The notes beneath the pieces were generated by a model. That model was not told the DNA's origin, searched no databases, and worked only from the letters and a program-made list of their open reading frames with translations. Below are positions 1 through 5,952 of a stretch of DNA of 6,355 nucleotides, piece by piece. Made by a program: the position numbers and the translations under genes. The first letter of the stretch is position 1. Every line of letters starts with the position of its first letter. This stretch comes from Gammaproteobacteria bacterium (GTDB lineage: Bacteria > Pseudomonadota > Gammaproteobacteria > Pseudomonadales > UBA3067), in contig JAHRVS010000076.1 in NCBI GenBank assembly GCA_019090565.1, forward strand, positions 1 through 6,355. The letters are read 5' to 3'.

Positions 1-15
1 CCCGTGGCTTTTTCT
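1..15. terminator. Possible right half of a bidirectional terminator cut by the window edge
   Basis: The first bases read CCCGTGGC followed by five T. That is the shape of the descending arm of a rho-independent terminator for a plus-strand gene lying to the left. Read on the minus strand, the same bases form an A-run plus the ascending arm for the lipoprotein gene that ends just to the right. The matching arm (GCCACGGG) would have to lie outside the window, so this is inference from half a structure. Confidence 0.28.
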
Positions 16-37
16 CAATACAAAAATCACCAAACCC

Positions 38-805
38 TTACTTTATATTTTGAGAAACCAATTTTGCAATCGCTTGAGAGCCAGCAGTAAGGCCCTGCAC
101 CGCCGGGCTCACCTCACAGTCAACCGCACACAAGTTATCCCAACCTCTTACTGTATGCCTAGATTCAGCCGGAAGATCAGTCGGTCCAGTGACGGGTACT
201 GGGCCGCCATAGTTCATGTTCCCCGCGTACAAGACCTCCCCTGAAAAAGCATCGGTTAAACGTACGGGTGTTTCAATAGTAGGTACGTAAGGCTCACCAG
301 GTTTAATTGCAACATAACCTGCAAATGCCACGTACAAATCAAGGTAGGCATCGACGGGTTTTTCAGGAAGCGGAAACTTTGCGGCAAATTTCCCACCACG
401 ACGGTATTCAGGGTTAATCAAAACCACCTCATACCCCTTTTCTTCAAGGGCTTCTTTAACATCTCGGGTCAACTGATCTGATAGTTTAAATTTCCACTCG
501 TCAAGTGTCTGCGTTAAACGTCGATTCCTACGACCCTGATCCACGAACTTATTCGCTGCATTAAAGCCACCGGCAACGATTTGTCCTGGCAATGTAATAC
601 CAGGAGCCTTAAAATCATAGGCCATTATTTTTATGTCATAAAAAGTAGGCTCCGCTACCGTTGCTAAGGCAATTCTATTGTAAGGCACTGCTGGTTTAAT
701 CGCCGCAACTGTCGCCGAAGTACCATTCAAACTTTCAAGGGATTCACACCCCACCCATAATGTAGCCATAAGAGATATGGCTACTAGTTTCAATGTTTTT
801 TTCAT
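38..805 (-). CDS. Putative outer-membrane lipoprotein of unrecognised family
   Basis: The product is 255 residues. The N-terminus has a lipoprotein signal peptide: Lys2-Lys3, a hydrophobic stretch to about residue 18, and a lipobox ending V-G-C with the lipidated Cys20. Trp at -3 is unusual. Residue +2 is Glu, not Asp, which by the Lol rule suggests sorting to the outer membrane. I do not recognise the family. The order of elements (a strand 'YNRIALATV' near 42-50, a helix near 100-123, 'GYEVVLINPEY' at 124-134, then 'DAYLDLYVAFAGY' and 'PVRLTDAFSGEVLYAG' near 152-195) resembles TolB-N/CsgG/LpoB-like alpha/beta lipoproteins, but that is a fold-level impression only. A Cys226-Ala-Val-Asp-Cys230 pair near the C-terminus could form a disulfide in the periplasm. 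The ATG at 803-805 has a good GGAG ribosome binding site six bases upstream (812-815 on the plus strand). The gene is transcribed alone, away from the rest of the window. Confidence 0.85.
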   Translation of the reverse strand: MKKTLKLVAISLMATLWVGCESLESLNGTSATVAAIKPAVPYNRIALATVAEPTFYDIKIMAYDFKAPGITLPGQIVAGGFNAANKFVDQGRRNRRLTQTLDEWKFKLSDQLTRDVKEALEEKGYEVVLINPEYRRGGKFAAKFPLPEKPVDAYLDLYVAFAGYVAIKPGEPYVPTIETPVRLTDAFSGEVLYAGNMNYGGPVPVTGPTDLPAESRHTVRGWDNLCAVDCEVSPAVQGLTAGSQAIAKLVSQNIK

Positions 806-1336
806 TTATTTCTCCGATTTAACGCTGTCTATGACCGCGTAAAAACAACCGCCTTATCGTAAAATTATACGACATCAGCGGTAATAATAATAAGTAGGCA
901 GAGCAAAAAAGCCCTATAAAACTAACGGCATTACTTCTACCAGAGTTTCGATGGTATTTCTACATAAGGCGTAAAATATTATTCCTGCGGGAGCTGTCCC
1001 TCATTAGGCGCGCATCAACCCACCAAACAAGCGGGTACGACAACCATACCAATCAACTGCTATTTTATTCTATCTAGCCAATAAATGACGTGTTTTCACA
1101 GTTTATAAGCCATAATTGGCGTGTAAGATTCAACCCTTATTCCAATATAAAATAATCCGAAAGAAAATAAAAATAAAGGTTACAAGAGTATTGATAAAGA
1201 TTTAACTGCGCCTAGCTTGGTTCATAGACTGATCCCTGCTTAGCACCTGTTAAGATAAGAAAAAGCAATCCTCAAATTTTTTATTGTGGCTCCAGCCCTT
1301 ATTTAAAATATTTATTCATATAATACAGGACACGGC
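806..1336. other. Non-coding divergent intergenic region (531 bases)
   Basis: This gap separates the minus-strand lipoprotein gene from the first OmpW-like gene and should hold both promoters. I see no convincing reading frame in it. The left 65 bases carry the lipoprotein RBS and -10. The segment 1141-1200 is strongly A/T-rich with several A-runs, as in UP-element or bent DNA. A 6-base inverted repeat, GCCAAT (1077-1082) and ATTGGC (1115-1120), is probably chance. I could not identify a clear sigma-70 promoter for the plus-strand genes. No copy of the repeat seen at 3151-3265 and 5045-5135 is apparent here. Confidence 0.6.
856..871 (-). promoter_or_regulatory. Probable -10 element and overlapping small inverted repeat for the lipoprotein gene
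   Basis: Read on the minus strand there is a perfect TATAAT (plus-strand ATTATA, 863-868) about 58 bases upstream of the lipoprotein start codon. This would give a 5' leader of about 50 bases. The -35 region is poor: the best hexamer at 16-18 base spacing is a TTATTA-like sequence. The -10 sits inside a short inverted repeat, TCGTA-6-TACGA (856-860 and 867-871), which could be an operator half-site pair or coincidence. Predicted from consensus only. Confidence 0.38.
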
Positions 1337-2167
1337 ATGAGAAAATGTCTAAGCACCGCAGGTCAATGTTTTCGCGGCATCCAAGCTATAAAGCCTCAAA
1401 ATAAACTCAAGTTAAGTTTTTTTTGCCTAATGCTTTTTTCTGTGAATAGCTACGCCGCTGGCGCGAAAATGGGTGAATTCTACCTTCACCTTGGTGCAGG
1501 TGCCTTTGGCCCTCAGTTCACCCTAAATGCCGGCAGTATTGACGGCCCGCCTGGTCAAGGTGAAATATCAGTCATTTTGCCAGGCAGTGGGGGTGCGGCG
1601 GTCCCTTTGATCGGACTTGAGTTTGACTCAACCACTAACGTACTAATTAAACCTGAAAACCGAGATATGATTTCACTCGGCGGTTCATTTGGTTACCAGC
1701 TTACCGATAGTTTTGGCGCTGAGATTGCCCTTGATCTTTCGATGATTGAAATTGATGTCCAAGGCTTATATCTAATTCAAGATATATTGCCAGGCAACCC
1801 AGAGAGCATCAATATACAAATTCTGCCTCCCGATTTATTACCCATTACCTTTTCTGGTATCTACACCCTCTTTCCTTCTTCCCGCGTCAGCCCTTATGTT
1901 GGCTTTGGTGCAATGCTAGCTCTATTGCATAATCGTCGAGCACCCAGTGTCGCCACTGACATAGTGGTCATTGATGGTGGCTTGGAGCTTGGCTATATCG
2001 TACATGCCGGTATAAAGATGGATATTTCAGAGGGCATGTACGCATTTGCAGACTTCAAATATGGCCGAATATCTAACCCAGGTATCGACGACCGCTTTGG
2101 CGCACCGGTAAGCGTAGCGAAGTTTGAAGTGCGACATATGCGATTCGGAGTGGGTTACCCCATTTAA
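1337..2167 (+). CDS. OmpW-like outer-membrane beta-barrel protein (first of tandem pair)
   Basis: The product is 276 residues. A long basic N-region (residues 1-23) precedes a hydrophobic core (about 24-36) and a signal-peptidase I site S-Y-A|A after residue 40. No alternative start lies between residue 1 and the hydrophobic core, and the ATG has an AGGA ribosome binding site six bases upstream, so this start stands despite the long N-region. The mature part alternates polar and hydrophobic residues as in a barrel. 'LLPITFSGIYTLFPSSRVSPYVGFGA' (about 167-192) matches the OmpW-family pattern of LPPTL..QYHF......PYVGAG, so I infer a small OmpW-like barrel. OmpW proteins are about 200-230 residues; this one is longer, with an extra segment of about 40 residues near 62-105. 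OmpW relatives are linked to uptake of small hydrophobic molecules, but the substrate here is unknown. The C-terminus ends in Ile rather than the Phe/Tyr/Trp usual for BAM-assembled barrels. The gene is followed 64 bases later by a paralogue in the same direction. Confidence 0.8.
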   Translation: MRKCLSTAGQCFRGIQAIKPQNKLKLSFFCLMLFSVNSYAAGAKMGEFYLHLGAGAFGPQFTLNAGSIDGPPGQGEISVILPGSGGAAVPLIGLEFDSTTNVLIKPENRDMISLGGSFGYQLTDSFGAEIALDLSMIEIDVQGLYLIQDILPGNPESINIQILPPDLLPITFSGIYTLFPSSRVSPYVGFGAMLALLHNRRAPSVATDIVVIDGGLELGYIVHAGIKMDISEGMYAFADFKYGRISNPGIDDRFGAPVSVAKFEVRHMRFGVGYPI

Positions 2168-2231
2168 TATTTTCAAATAAGCAAATTGAGCTACTTCAGA
2201 ACACAACATTCACAACATATAAAGTTTACTT

Positions 2232-3038
2232 ATGAAGATGCAAACTAAATTTCTTAATAGAACGACATTAGTGATTACCTTGGTACTTAGCCTATGCAGC
2301 TCTTACAGCTATTCTGCGGGCCCTAAAGCCAGGGATTTCTATCTACTCTTAGGTGGCGGTGTTTTCTCACCTGAATTTGTTCTAGATAAAAATACGTCAC
2401 TAGAAGGGGTGGATGGTGAATCAGACATCACCTACCTTGCCATAAGCGTGCCTTTTGTGGGCGTCAACCAGCCGCTTCAGCTTATTGGGCTCACAACTGA
2501 TGGTGATACCCAGCCAAACCAACCCGAGAATAGGTCCATTCTTTCACTCGGCGGAGCGCTCGGATATAAATATAATCGTCATATTAGCTTTGAAGCCCAT
2601 TTAGATCTGGGCTTCCCCAATATTCTCATAAAGGACGTACACCTTGCTGGCATACTGGATACCGACACACAAACTACAGGCCGAATACATATCTTAGCGC
2701 CCAACTTACTTCCTATAGGGGTAAGCGCCACTTATACCTTTCTTCCAGACGGCATTATCAGTCCATACATAGGGGGTGGTGCATTAATTGCCCTACTTCA
2801 CAATCGCCGACTGGATAACGAAGCAACTGAAATTCTCACCATCGATGGAGGAGTGGAAATAGGCTATCTCCTTCACGCTGGTGCCTATATTGACCTTACC
2901 AATACGCGATTTGGGTTCTTTGATCTTAAGTACGCCAGTATCGATAACCCAGAGTTTACAACTCGCCAAGGCATTCCTGCCCCAGTTGAGCGCATTAATA
3001 TTCGACATATTCGGGTTGGACTTGGTATACGATTTTAA
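2232..3038 (+). CDS. OmpW-like outer-membrane beta-barrel protein (second of tandem pair)
   Basis: The product is 268 residues with a signal peptide (hydrophobic core about 12-24, likely cleavage after Ser28 in Y-S-Y-S|A-G). It is clearly paralogous to the preceding gene. Shared blocks include FYL-LG-G-F-P-F near the mature N-terminus, PEN(R)-SLGG--GY at about 98-112, SPY(I/V)G-GA--ALLHNRR at 177-193, ID-G(V/L)E(I/L)GY--HAG at 204-217, and a final RH(I/M)R-G-G. The loops between these blocks differ strongly. 'LAPNLLPIGVSATYTFLPDGIISPYIGGGA' fits the OmpW family pattern. Unlike its neighbour it ends in Arg-Phe, the normal outer-membrane C-terminal signature. The ATG lacks a clear Shine-Dalgarno sequence (upstream is A/T-rich with AAAG), so translation may depend on the upstream gene. 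An imperfect hairpin lies at 3086-3120 downstream. Transcription with the first gene is likely but not proven. Confidence 0.8.
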   Translation: MKMQTKFLNRTTLVITLVLSLCSSYSYSAGPKARDFYLLLGGGVFSPEFVLDKNTSLEGVDGESDITYLAISVPFVGVNQPLQLIGLTTDGDTQPNQPENRSILSLGGALGYKYNRHISFEAHLDLGFPNILIKDVHLAGILDTDTQTTGRIHILAPNLLPIGVSATYTFLPDGIISPYIGGGALIALLHNRRLDNEATEILTIDGGVEIGYLLHAGAYIDLTNTRFGFFDLKYASIDNPEFTTRQGIPAPVERINIRHIRVGLGIRF

Positions 3039-3085
3039 ACCCACCCAGCAGCCCTTTCGAATAGACGACCTCACCGTAAAAGCCT

Positions 3086-3120
3086 AGCTCGCAGGAAAGG
3101 ACTAAATAATCCTGGGCGCT
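3086..3120 (+). terminator. Weak candidate terminator hairpin after the OmpW-like pair
   Basis: An imperfect stem is formed by AGC plus CAGGA (3086-3088, 3092-3096) and TCCTG plus GCT (3110-3114, 3118-3120), with two internal mismatches and a 13-base loop. It is followed only by a short TTATA, not a real T-run, so termination would be inefficient or factor-dependent. It lies 47 bases after the stop codon, where an operon end is expected. Confidence 0.25.
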
Positions 3121-3150
3121 TTATAGGTTTCCACTGTATTGGCATCCCAT

Positions 3151-3265
3151 TAGCGGGCGAGTAAAATGCAAAGAAAAACCGTGTAAAAATCGGTGTTTAG
3201 ACACAGCAAATAAGTATTTTGAGCCTGACGTTAACGTTGCAGAGGCCAAGTTAGTGGAGTTTTCC
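3151..3265. repeat. Degenerate intergenic repeat, copy A
   Basis: Two blocks here match blocks in the same order at 5045-5135. The first, GGGCGAG followed by ...GCAAAGAAAAACC (3155-3180), pairs with GGGCGAG...GCAAGGAAAAATC (5054-5081). The second, AG(T/C)ATTTT...TTAAC...GAGGCC-AG...GTTT (about 3213-3263), pairs with 5082-5132. Most differences are transitions. Copy A carries about 30 extra bases between the blocks, including GTGT...ACAC. Both copies are intergenic and in the same orientation. Boundaries are approximate and the alignment was made by eye. Confidence 0.5.
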
Positions 3266-3305
3266 ATAAGGCTGCCAGGTCATTATTGCTACATTGCCGC
3301 TTTAT

Positions 3306-3337
3306 AGTGTAACAATCTTACAACGGACTGTTACACT
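3306..3337. promoter_or_regulatory. Operator-like perfect inverted repeat AGTGTAACA-N14-TGTTACACT
   Basis: AGTGTAACA (3306-3314) and TGTTACACT (3329-3337) are exact reverse complements separated by 14 bases. The left arm is also part of a second, overlapping symmetric site, TGTAA-N5-TTACA (3308-3322). Three TGT(A/T)ACA/TTACAA-type half-sites therefore fall within 32 bases. This arrangement is typical of transcription-factor binding, and the core loosely resembles RstA/CpxR-type OmpR-family boxes. It lies about 250 bases upstream of the DUF4382 start. No T-run follows, which argues against a terminator. The identity of any regulator is inference. Confidence 0.4.
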
Positions 3338-3587
3338 GACTGACACATTACCCCCTATCCTAATAAGCCACTGTTTTTAATGGCTTCTTCATCTGGCTAT
3401 CTTTGAGAATGCGCGGAGCTTTTTGTTACTGGCTTAACAAGCCCTTTCATGACTAGCCCTAGGCCATTGATTTAAAACAGTTTGTTTTACACTTTCTTTC
3501 TAACACTATTTACTTTTCTACCTGCACACTTTGGCCTATACCTATAGATAGACGCAGACGCTGCATCACCATACGGAAAAAACCACC

Positions 3588-4520
3588 ATGCAAAGGGATC
3601 AAATCTTAAAAACCAGCTTTACTCTCGCAACAGTCCTTACCATTTCAGGCATGGCTGGCTGCCAACATAGTGATGACAGCACATCAGTACCCACCGGAAA
3701 CTTAACAATTGCCGTAACTGACAGCCCGATTGATGATGCCACCGCTGTTTATATTTCATTCACGGGGTTGACGCTATTCGCCAGCGATGGAGGCAAATCA
3801 GAAATCAACTTTGCTGAACCAAAGGTTGTCGACCTGCTATCGCTGCAAGGCAACTCAAGCCAGGAAATTCTGAGCGAATACGCAATCCCAACGGGTGAGT
3901 ATTCTTACGCTACATTTGATATCGACTTTGATGCGTCGTATATGGAAACTAGTACGGGAGATTTCACCTTCCAAGCTTCCAACCTTCGTAATGCCGGTAC
4001 CATTTTAAAAGATATATTACTTAATGATGGTGATGCGGGCCCTTCAATTGCGCCCTTTAGTGTTCAACAGGATGCAACGACTCATTTAACCTTCGATTTC
4101 GATTTGCGAAAATCGATTTTCGCCGAAGATGTCAGCAATGTACTGAGTTTTTCTCCTGCAATCCGCTCCGTGGTGACCAATGAGTCTGGCACTATCGCTG
4201 GCACCCTAAACGCTAGCCTTTTCGACAATTTAGTTTGCATCGATACCAGTAGCGCTGTTTATGCTTACTCGGGCAGCAATGAGGCTCTCAAGGATATTCG
4301 CGGCAAAAGCAGTGACCCTATCAGCACTGCAAATATTACTGTTTCTGCCGGTCGCTCCTACGAGATTGGGTTTTTACCCGCAGGCAACTACACCCTTGCT
4401 GTTGCCTGCAATGCTTCTGGGGACCTTGCTGACGAAGAAGAAGCGCAGCTGTTATTCAGAGGAAAGAAAAGTGTTACTGTCATCGAAAACTCGACGACTA
4501 ACGGAGACCTCACTTTATAG
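3588..4520 (+). CDS. DUF4382 domain-containing lipoprotein
   Basis: The product is 310 residues. A signal peptide ends in the lipobox M-A-G-C, giving lipidated Cys25 with Gln at +2, which predicts outer-membrane sorting. After a short Ser/Asp/Thr linker, residues about 36-195 match the DUF4382 pattern: 'GNLTIAVTDSPIDDATAVYISFTGLTLF' at the start, 'VDLLSLQGNS' near 81-90, 'PTGEYSYATFDID' near 101-113, and a closing 'SFSPAIRSV' near 187-195. Residues about 200-310 form a second beta-rich unit, 'GTIAGTL...ITVSAGRSYEIGFLPAGNYTLAVAC', resembling a prealbumin/carboxypeptidase-regulatory-like Ig fold common at the end of DUF4382 proteins. Cys217 and Cys274 in it could pair. The function of DUF4382 proteins is not established; a structural or ligand-binding role on the cell surface or in the periplasm is inference. 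The ribosome binding site is weak (CGGA about 10 bases upstream of the ATG). A small membrane protein gene follows 72 bases downstream without a strong terminator between. Confidence 0.88.
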   Translation: MQRDQILKTSFTLATVLTISGMAGCQHSDDSTSVPTGNLTIAVTDSPIDDATAVYISFTGLTLFASDGGKSEINFAEPKVVDLLSLQGNSSQEILSEYAIPTGEYSYATFDIDFDASYMETSTGDFTFQASNLRNAGTILKDILLNDGDAGPSIAPFSVQQDATTHLTFDFDLRKSIFAEDVSNVLSFSPAIRSVVTNESGTIAGTLNASLFDNLVCIDTSSAVYAYSGSNEALKDIRGKSSDPISTANITVSAGRSYEIGFLPAGNYTLAVACNASGDLADEEEAQLLFRGKKSVTVIENSTTNGDLTL

Positions 4521-4592
4521 GGTTTTTTATTTATTACCGGTCTTTTTATGTTCAAAAATAGTCACGGATGATTTTTATAGGAATATAGTTTT

Positions 4593-4985
4593 ATGAACAA
4601 AAGTAACCATGACCCCCTAAACAATGCCCCTAACATTCACTTTAGCCACCAGGTTTTAGCATTTATTATATTTATAACCTCTGTTACCTCAGCTATTATT
4701 CTCAGTTTTATGCCATTAGGCCTGTTCTTGGTCTTCTCCGCAGCAGCCTGCTTGGCTTGGTGCTTCCATAGAAATCTATTTTCATTCCTGGGCTCATTAA
4801 AAGCTGAGCAAGGTCGGAATATTTACCCCAGTACCGATGAGCAAATCATCAATTTCAAGCAGCTTAAGAGCATTCATAAAAACAGCTCTTTACGGGCACT
4901 TTACGGAAAGGCTGCAAACAATTCAGTCCTTGAAGATAATAATATCATCGACTTCCCTCATTCTTCTCCTTCAAATCACCAATAA
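4593..4985 (+). CDS. Small two-helix membrane protein, unknown function
   Basis: The product is 130 residues and of no family I recognise. A polar N-terminus (1-19) is followed by two closely spaced hydrophobic segments, about 21-40 and 42-58, with a Met-Pro-Leu-Gly turn between. A hydrophilic C-terminal tail of about 70 residues follows, with several Lys/Arg just after the second helix (His59-Arg60, Lys70, Arg75). This predicts a helical hairpin in the inner membrane with both ends in the cytoplasm. The tail is Asn/Ser-rich and low in structure. The ATG has AGGA ten bases upstream, a slightly long but workable spacing. It lies 72 bases after the DUF4382 gene on the same strand; only a T-rich stretch after that stop (4521-4530) separates them, so co-transcription is plausible. 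A functional link is not shown. The gene is real on grounds of RBS and coherent membrane topology, but the annotation stays hypothetical. Confidence 0.68.
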   Translation: MNKSNHDPLNNAPNIHFSHQVLAFIIFITSVTSAIILSFMPLGLFLVFSAAACLAWCFHRNLFSFLGSLKAEQGRNIYPSTDEQIINFKQLKSIHKNSSLRALYGKAANNSVLEDNNIIDFPHSSPSNHQ

Positions 4986-5040
4986 TCTCCCGTACTAGTA
5001 GTGCATTTTGAGTGACACTTAGCCTTGCCTCTCACCAGTA

Positions 5041-5140
5041 TTTCAATTCGCTGGGGCGAGCAGTAGGCGCAAGGAAAAATCAGCATTTTTAGCTTAATTT
5101 TAACTCCGTAGAGGCCGAGCCAATAGGGTTTCAATAGCCC
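5041..5140. repeat. Degenerate intergenic repeat, copy B
   Basis: This is the second copy of the element at 3151-3265, compact and without the 30-base insertion. Conserved parts are CGCTGGGGCGAG, GCGCAAGGAAAAATC, AGCATTTTTAGC, TTTTAAC and TAGAGGCCGAG, ending near GGGTTTC. The repeat may extend on both sides: GCCTTGC at 5022-5028 and GCAAGGC at 5158-5164 are inverted with respect to each other and would bracket a unit of about 140 bases. The reverse strand is open across most of it (4976-5161), which I take as a spurious frame produced by the repeat. Confidence 0.5.
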
Positions 5141-5152
5141 AACTCTAAACAC

Positions 5153-5166
5153 TTGCCGCAAGGCAA
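5153..5166. other. Perfect small hairpin with GCAA tetraloop
   Basis: TTGCC (5153-5157) and GGCAA (5162-5166) form a 5-base-pair stem closed by GCAA, a GNRA-type tetraloop. It lies at the right end of repeat copy B, about 90 bases before the rluA start. No T-run follows directly on the plus strand; on the minus strand TTTT lies before the stem, not after it. It may be the terminus of the repeat, or an RNA structure at the 3' end of the upstream transcript. Confidence 0.4.
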
Positions 5167-5209
5167 AATATATGCTTTTTTATACTTTAAGCGAAAGCAG
5201 GCCTTCAGG

Positions 5210-5216
5210 TATAAAT
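5210..5216 (+). promoter_or_regulatory. Tentative -10 element for rluA
   Basis: TATAAAT at 5210-5216 lies about 38 bases upstream of the preferred ATG. The -35 region at proper spacing (5187-5192, TTAAGC) is weak. A second A/T-rich candidate, TATACT, is at 5181-5186, also without a good -35. If the first is used, transcription would begin around 5222-5224, which leaves the upstream GTG at 5227 with almost no leader and favours the ATG at 5254. Consensus-based only. Confidence 0.25.
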
Positions 5217-5253
5217 GCTGTAGAATGTGCCCTTCCCCATTTTATATTTGATT

Positions 5254-5922
5254 ATGAACTCACCATCTTATTACATTGTTCCCGTTTGCTTAAAAGAACC
5301 TGATATTCTTTATCGTGACGAGCACCTGCTTCTCGTTTCAAAGCCAGAATTCCTTTTATCTGTTCCTGGGCGCGCCATTGAGAATAAGGACTGCCTGATC
5401 ACGCGCCTTCAAACCCTGCACCCCTCTGCAAGCATTGTTCACCGCCTTGATCTAGACACCTCGGGTATTATGGTTGTCCCACTCAAGAAAACAGCCCACA
5501 GCCATATCAGTCGCCAGTTTCAAGAAAGGCAAGTCACTAAGCATTATACGGCCGAAGTATTTGGCTTGCTTCGCGATAACAGTGGCTGCATTGAACTCCC
5601 TATTGGCAAAGACTGGCCTAACCGTCCCAAGCAAAAAATCGATACTGACAAGGGTAAAGCGTCAACCACTCACTGGCACGTTTTACAACGATTTCCCGAT
5701 GAAAATAAAACTCGAGTTTTACTCAAGCCTGTTACCGGCCGCACCCACCAGCTTCGTATCCACCTAAGTGCAATAGGCCACCCTATACTCGGTTGCGATA
5801 TGTATGCCCATGAAGAAGCCCTGGCGCGCTCACCAAGGTTATTACTTCATGCCACCTTCCTCACATTTACCCATCCTTTTAGCGATAAAGTGCTTTTTGG
5901 CTATTGCCCGCCAGAGTTTTAA
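5254..5922 (+). CDS. rluA: RluA-type dual-specificity rRNA/tRNA pseudouridine synthase
   Basis: From the ATG the product is 222 residues, close to E. coli RluA (219). RluA converts U746 of 23S rRNA and U32 of several tRNAs to pseudouridine. Signature motifs are all present: 'ILYRDEHLLLVSKP' then 'LLSVPGR' near the N-terminus; motif II 'VHRLDLDTSG' with the catalytic Asp66 (E. coli Asp64); 'DWPNRPKQK' (120-128), which I recognise as specific to RluA within the family; and 'LKPVTGRTHQLRIHLSAIGHPILG' (157-180). There is no S4 domain, as expected for RluA and unlike RluC/RluD. An in-frame GTG at 5227 would add nine residues, but they do not belong to the family and neither start has a Shine-Dalgarno sequence; I prefer the ATG because the length then matches. 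An rsmE-like gene starts 30 bases after the stop, probably in the same transcript. Confidence 0.93.
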   Translation: MNSPSYYIVPVCLKEPDILYRDEHLLLVSKPEFLLSVPGRAIENKDCLITRLQTLHPSASIVHRLDLDTSGIMVVPLKKTAHSHISRQFQERQVTKHYTAEVFGLLRDNSGCIELPIGKDWPNRPKQKIDTDKGKASTTHWHVLQRFPDENKTRVLLKPVTGRTHQLRIHLSAIGHPILGCDMYAHEEALARSPRLLLHATFLTFTHPFSDKVLFGYCPPEF

Positions 5923-5952
5923 AGTGCTCATTATTTTGTTACGACCTAAGCC

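Larger units (their letters stand above)
3039..3587. other. Non-coding intergenic region (549 bases) with repeat and operator-like sites
   Basis: No coding frame is convincing here. From left to right it holds the weak hairpin at 3086-3120, a copy of the degenerate intergenic repeat (about 3151-3265), a perfect 9-base inverted repeat at 3306-3337, a 6-base hairpin AAGCCA/TGGCTT (3365-3370, 3381-3386) without a T-run, and a short GGCTT-AAC-AAGCC hairpin near 3431-3443. It ends in the pyrimidine-rich leader of the DUF4382 gene. Promoter hexamers for that gene are ambiguous: TTTACA at 3486-3491 with TATTTA at 3507-3512 has only 15-base spacing. Confidence 0.6.

Noticed and set aside
1319..1324. 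Perfect TATAAT just before the first OmpW-like gene
   Set aside because: Transcription from it would start around 1331, after the AGGA ribosome binding site and only about six bases from the ATG; there is also no -35 at suitable spacing.
2793..3087. Open frames on both strands (minus 2793-3074, plus 2881-3087) over the end of the second barrel gene
   Set aside because: Both are shadows of the OmpW-like gene, whose frame is confirmed by similarity to its upstream paralogue up to the final Phe.
3365..3386. AAGCCA/TGGCTT hairpin as a rho-independent terminator
   Set aside because: The stem has only six pairs, a 10-base loop, and no T-run afterwards (CTTCATC follows).
4261..4596. Plus-strand 111-codon frame overlapping the end of the DUF4382 gene
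   Set aside because: The DUF4382 frame has the lipobox and domain pattern through the same bases; the alternative frame lacks recognisable features and an RBS.
4976..5161. Minus-strand 61-codon open frame across repeat copy B
   Set aside because: It coincides with the intergenic repeat, overlaps the end of the plus-strand small membrane protein gene, and has no supporting ribosome binding site or domain. Most likely a spurious frame.
5227..5253. GTG start for rluA adding nine residues
   Set aside because: The extra residues are not part of the RluA family, no Shine-Dalgarno lies upstream, and the ATG gives a length matching E. coli RluA.
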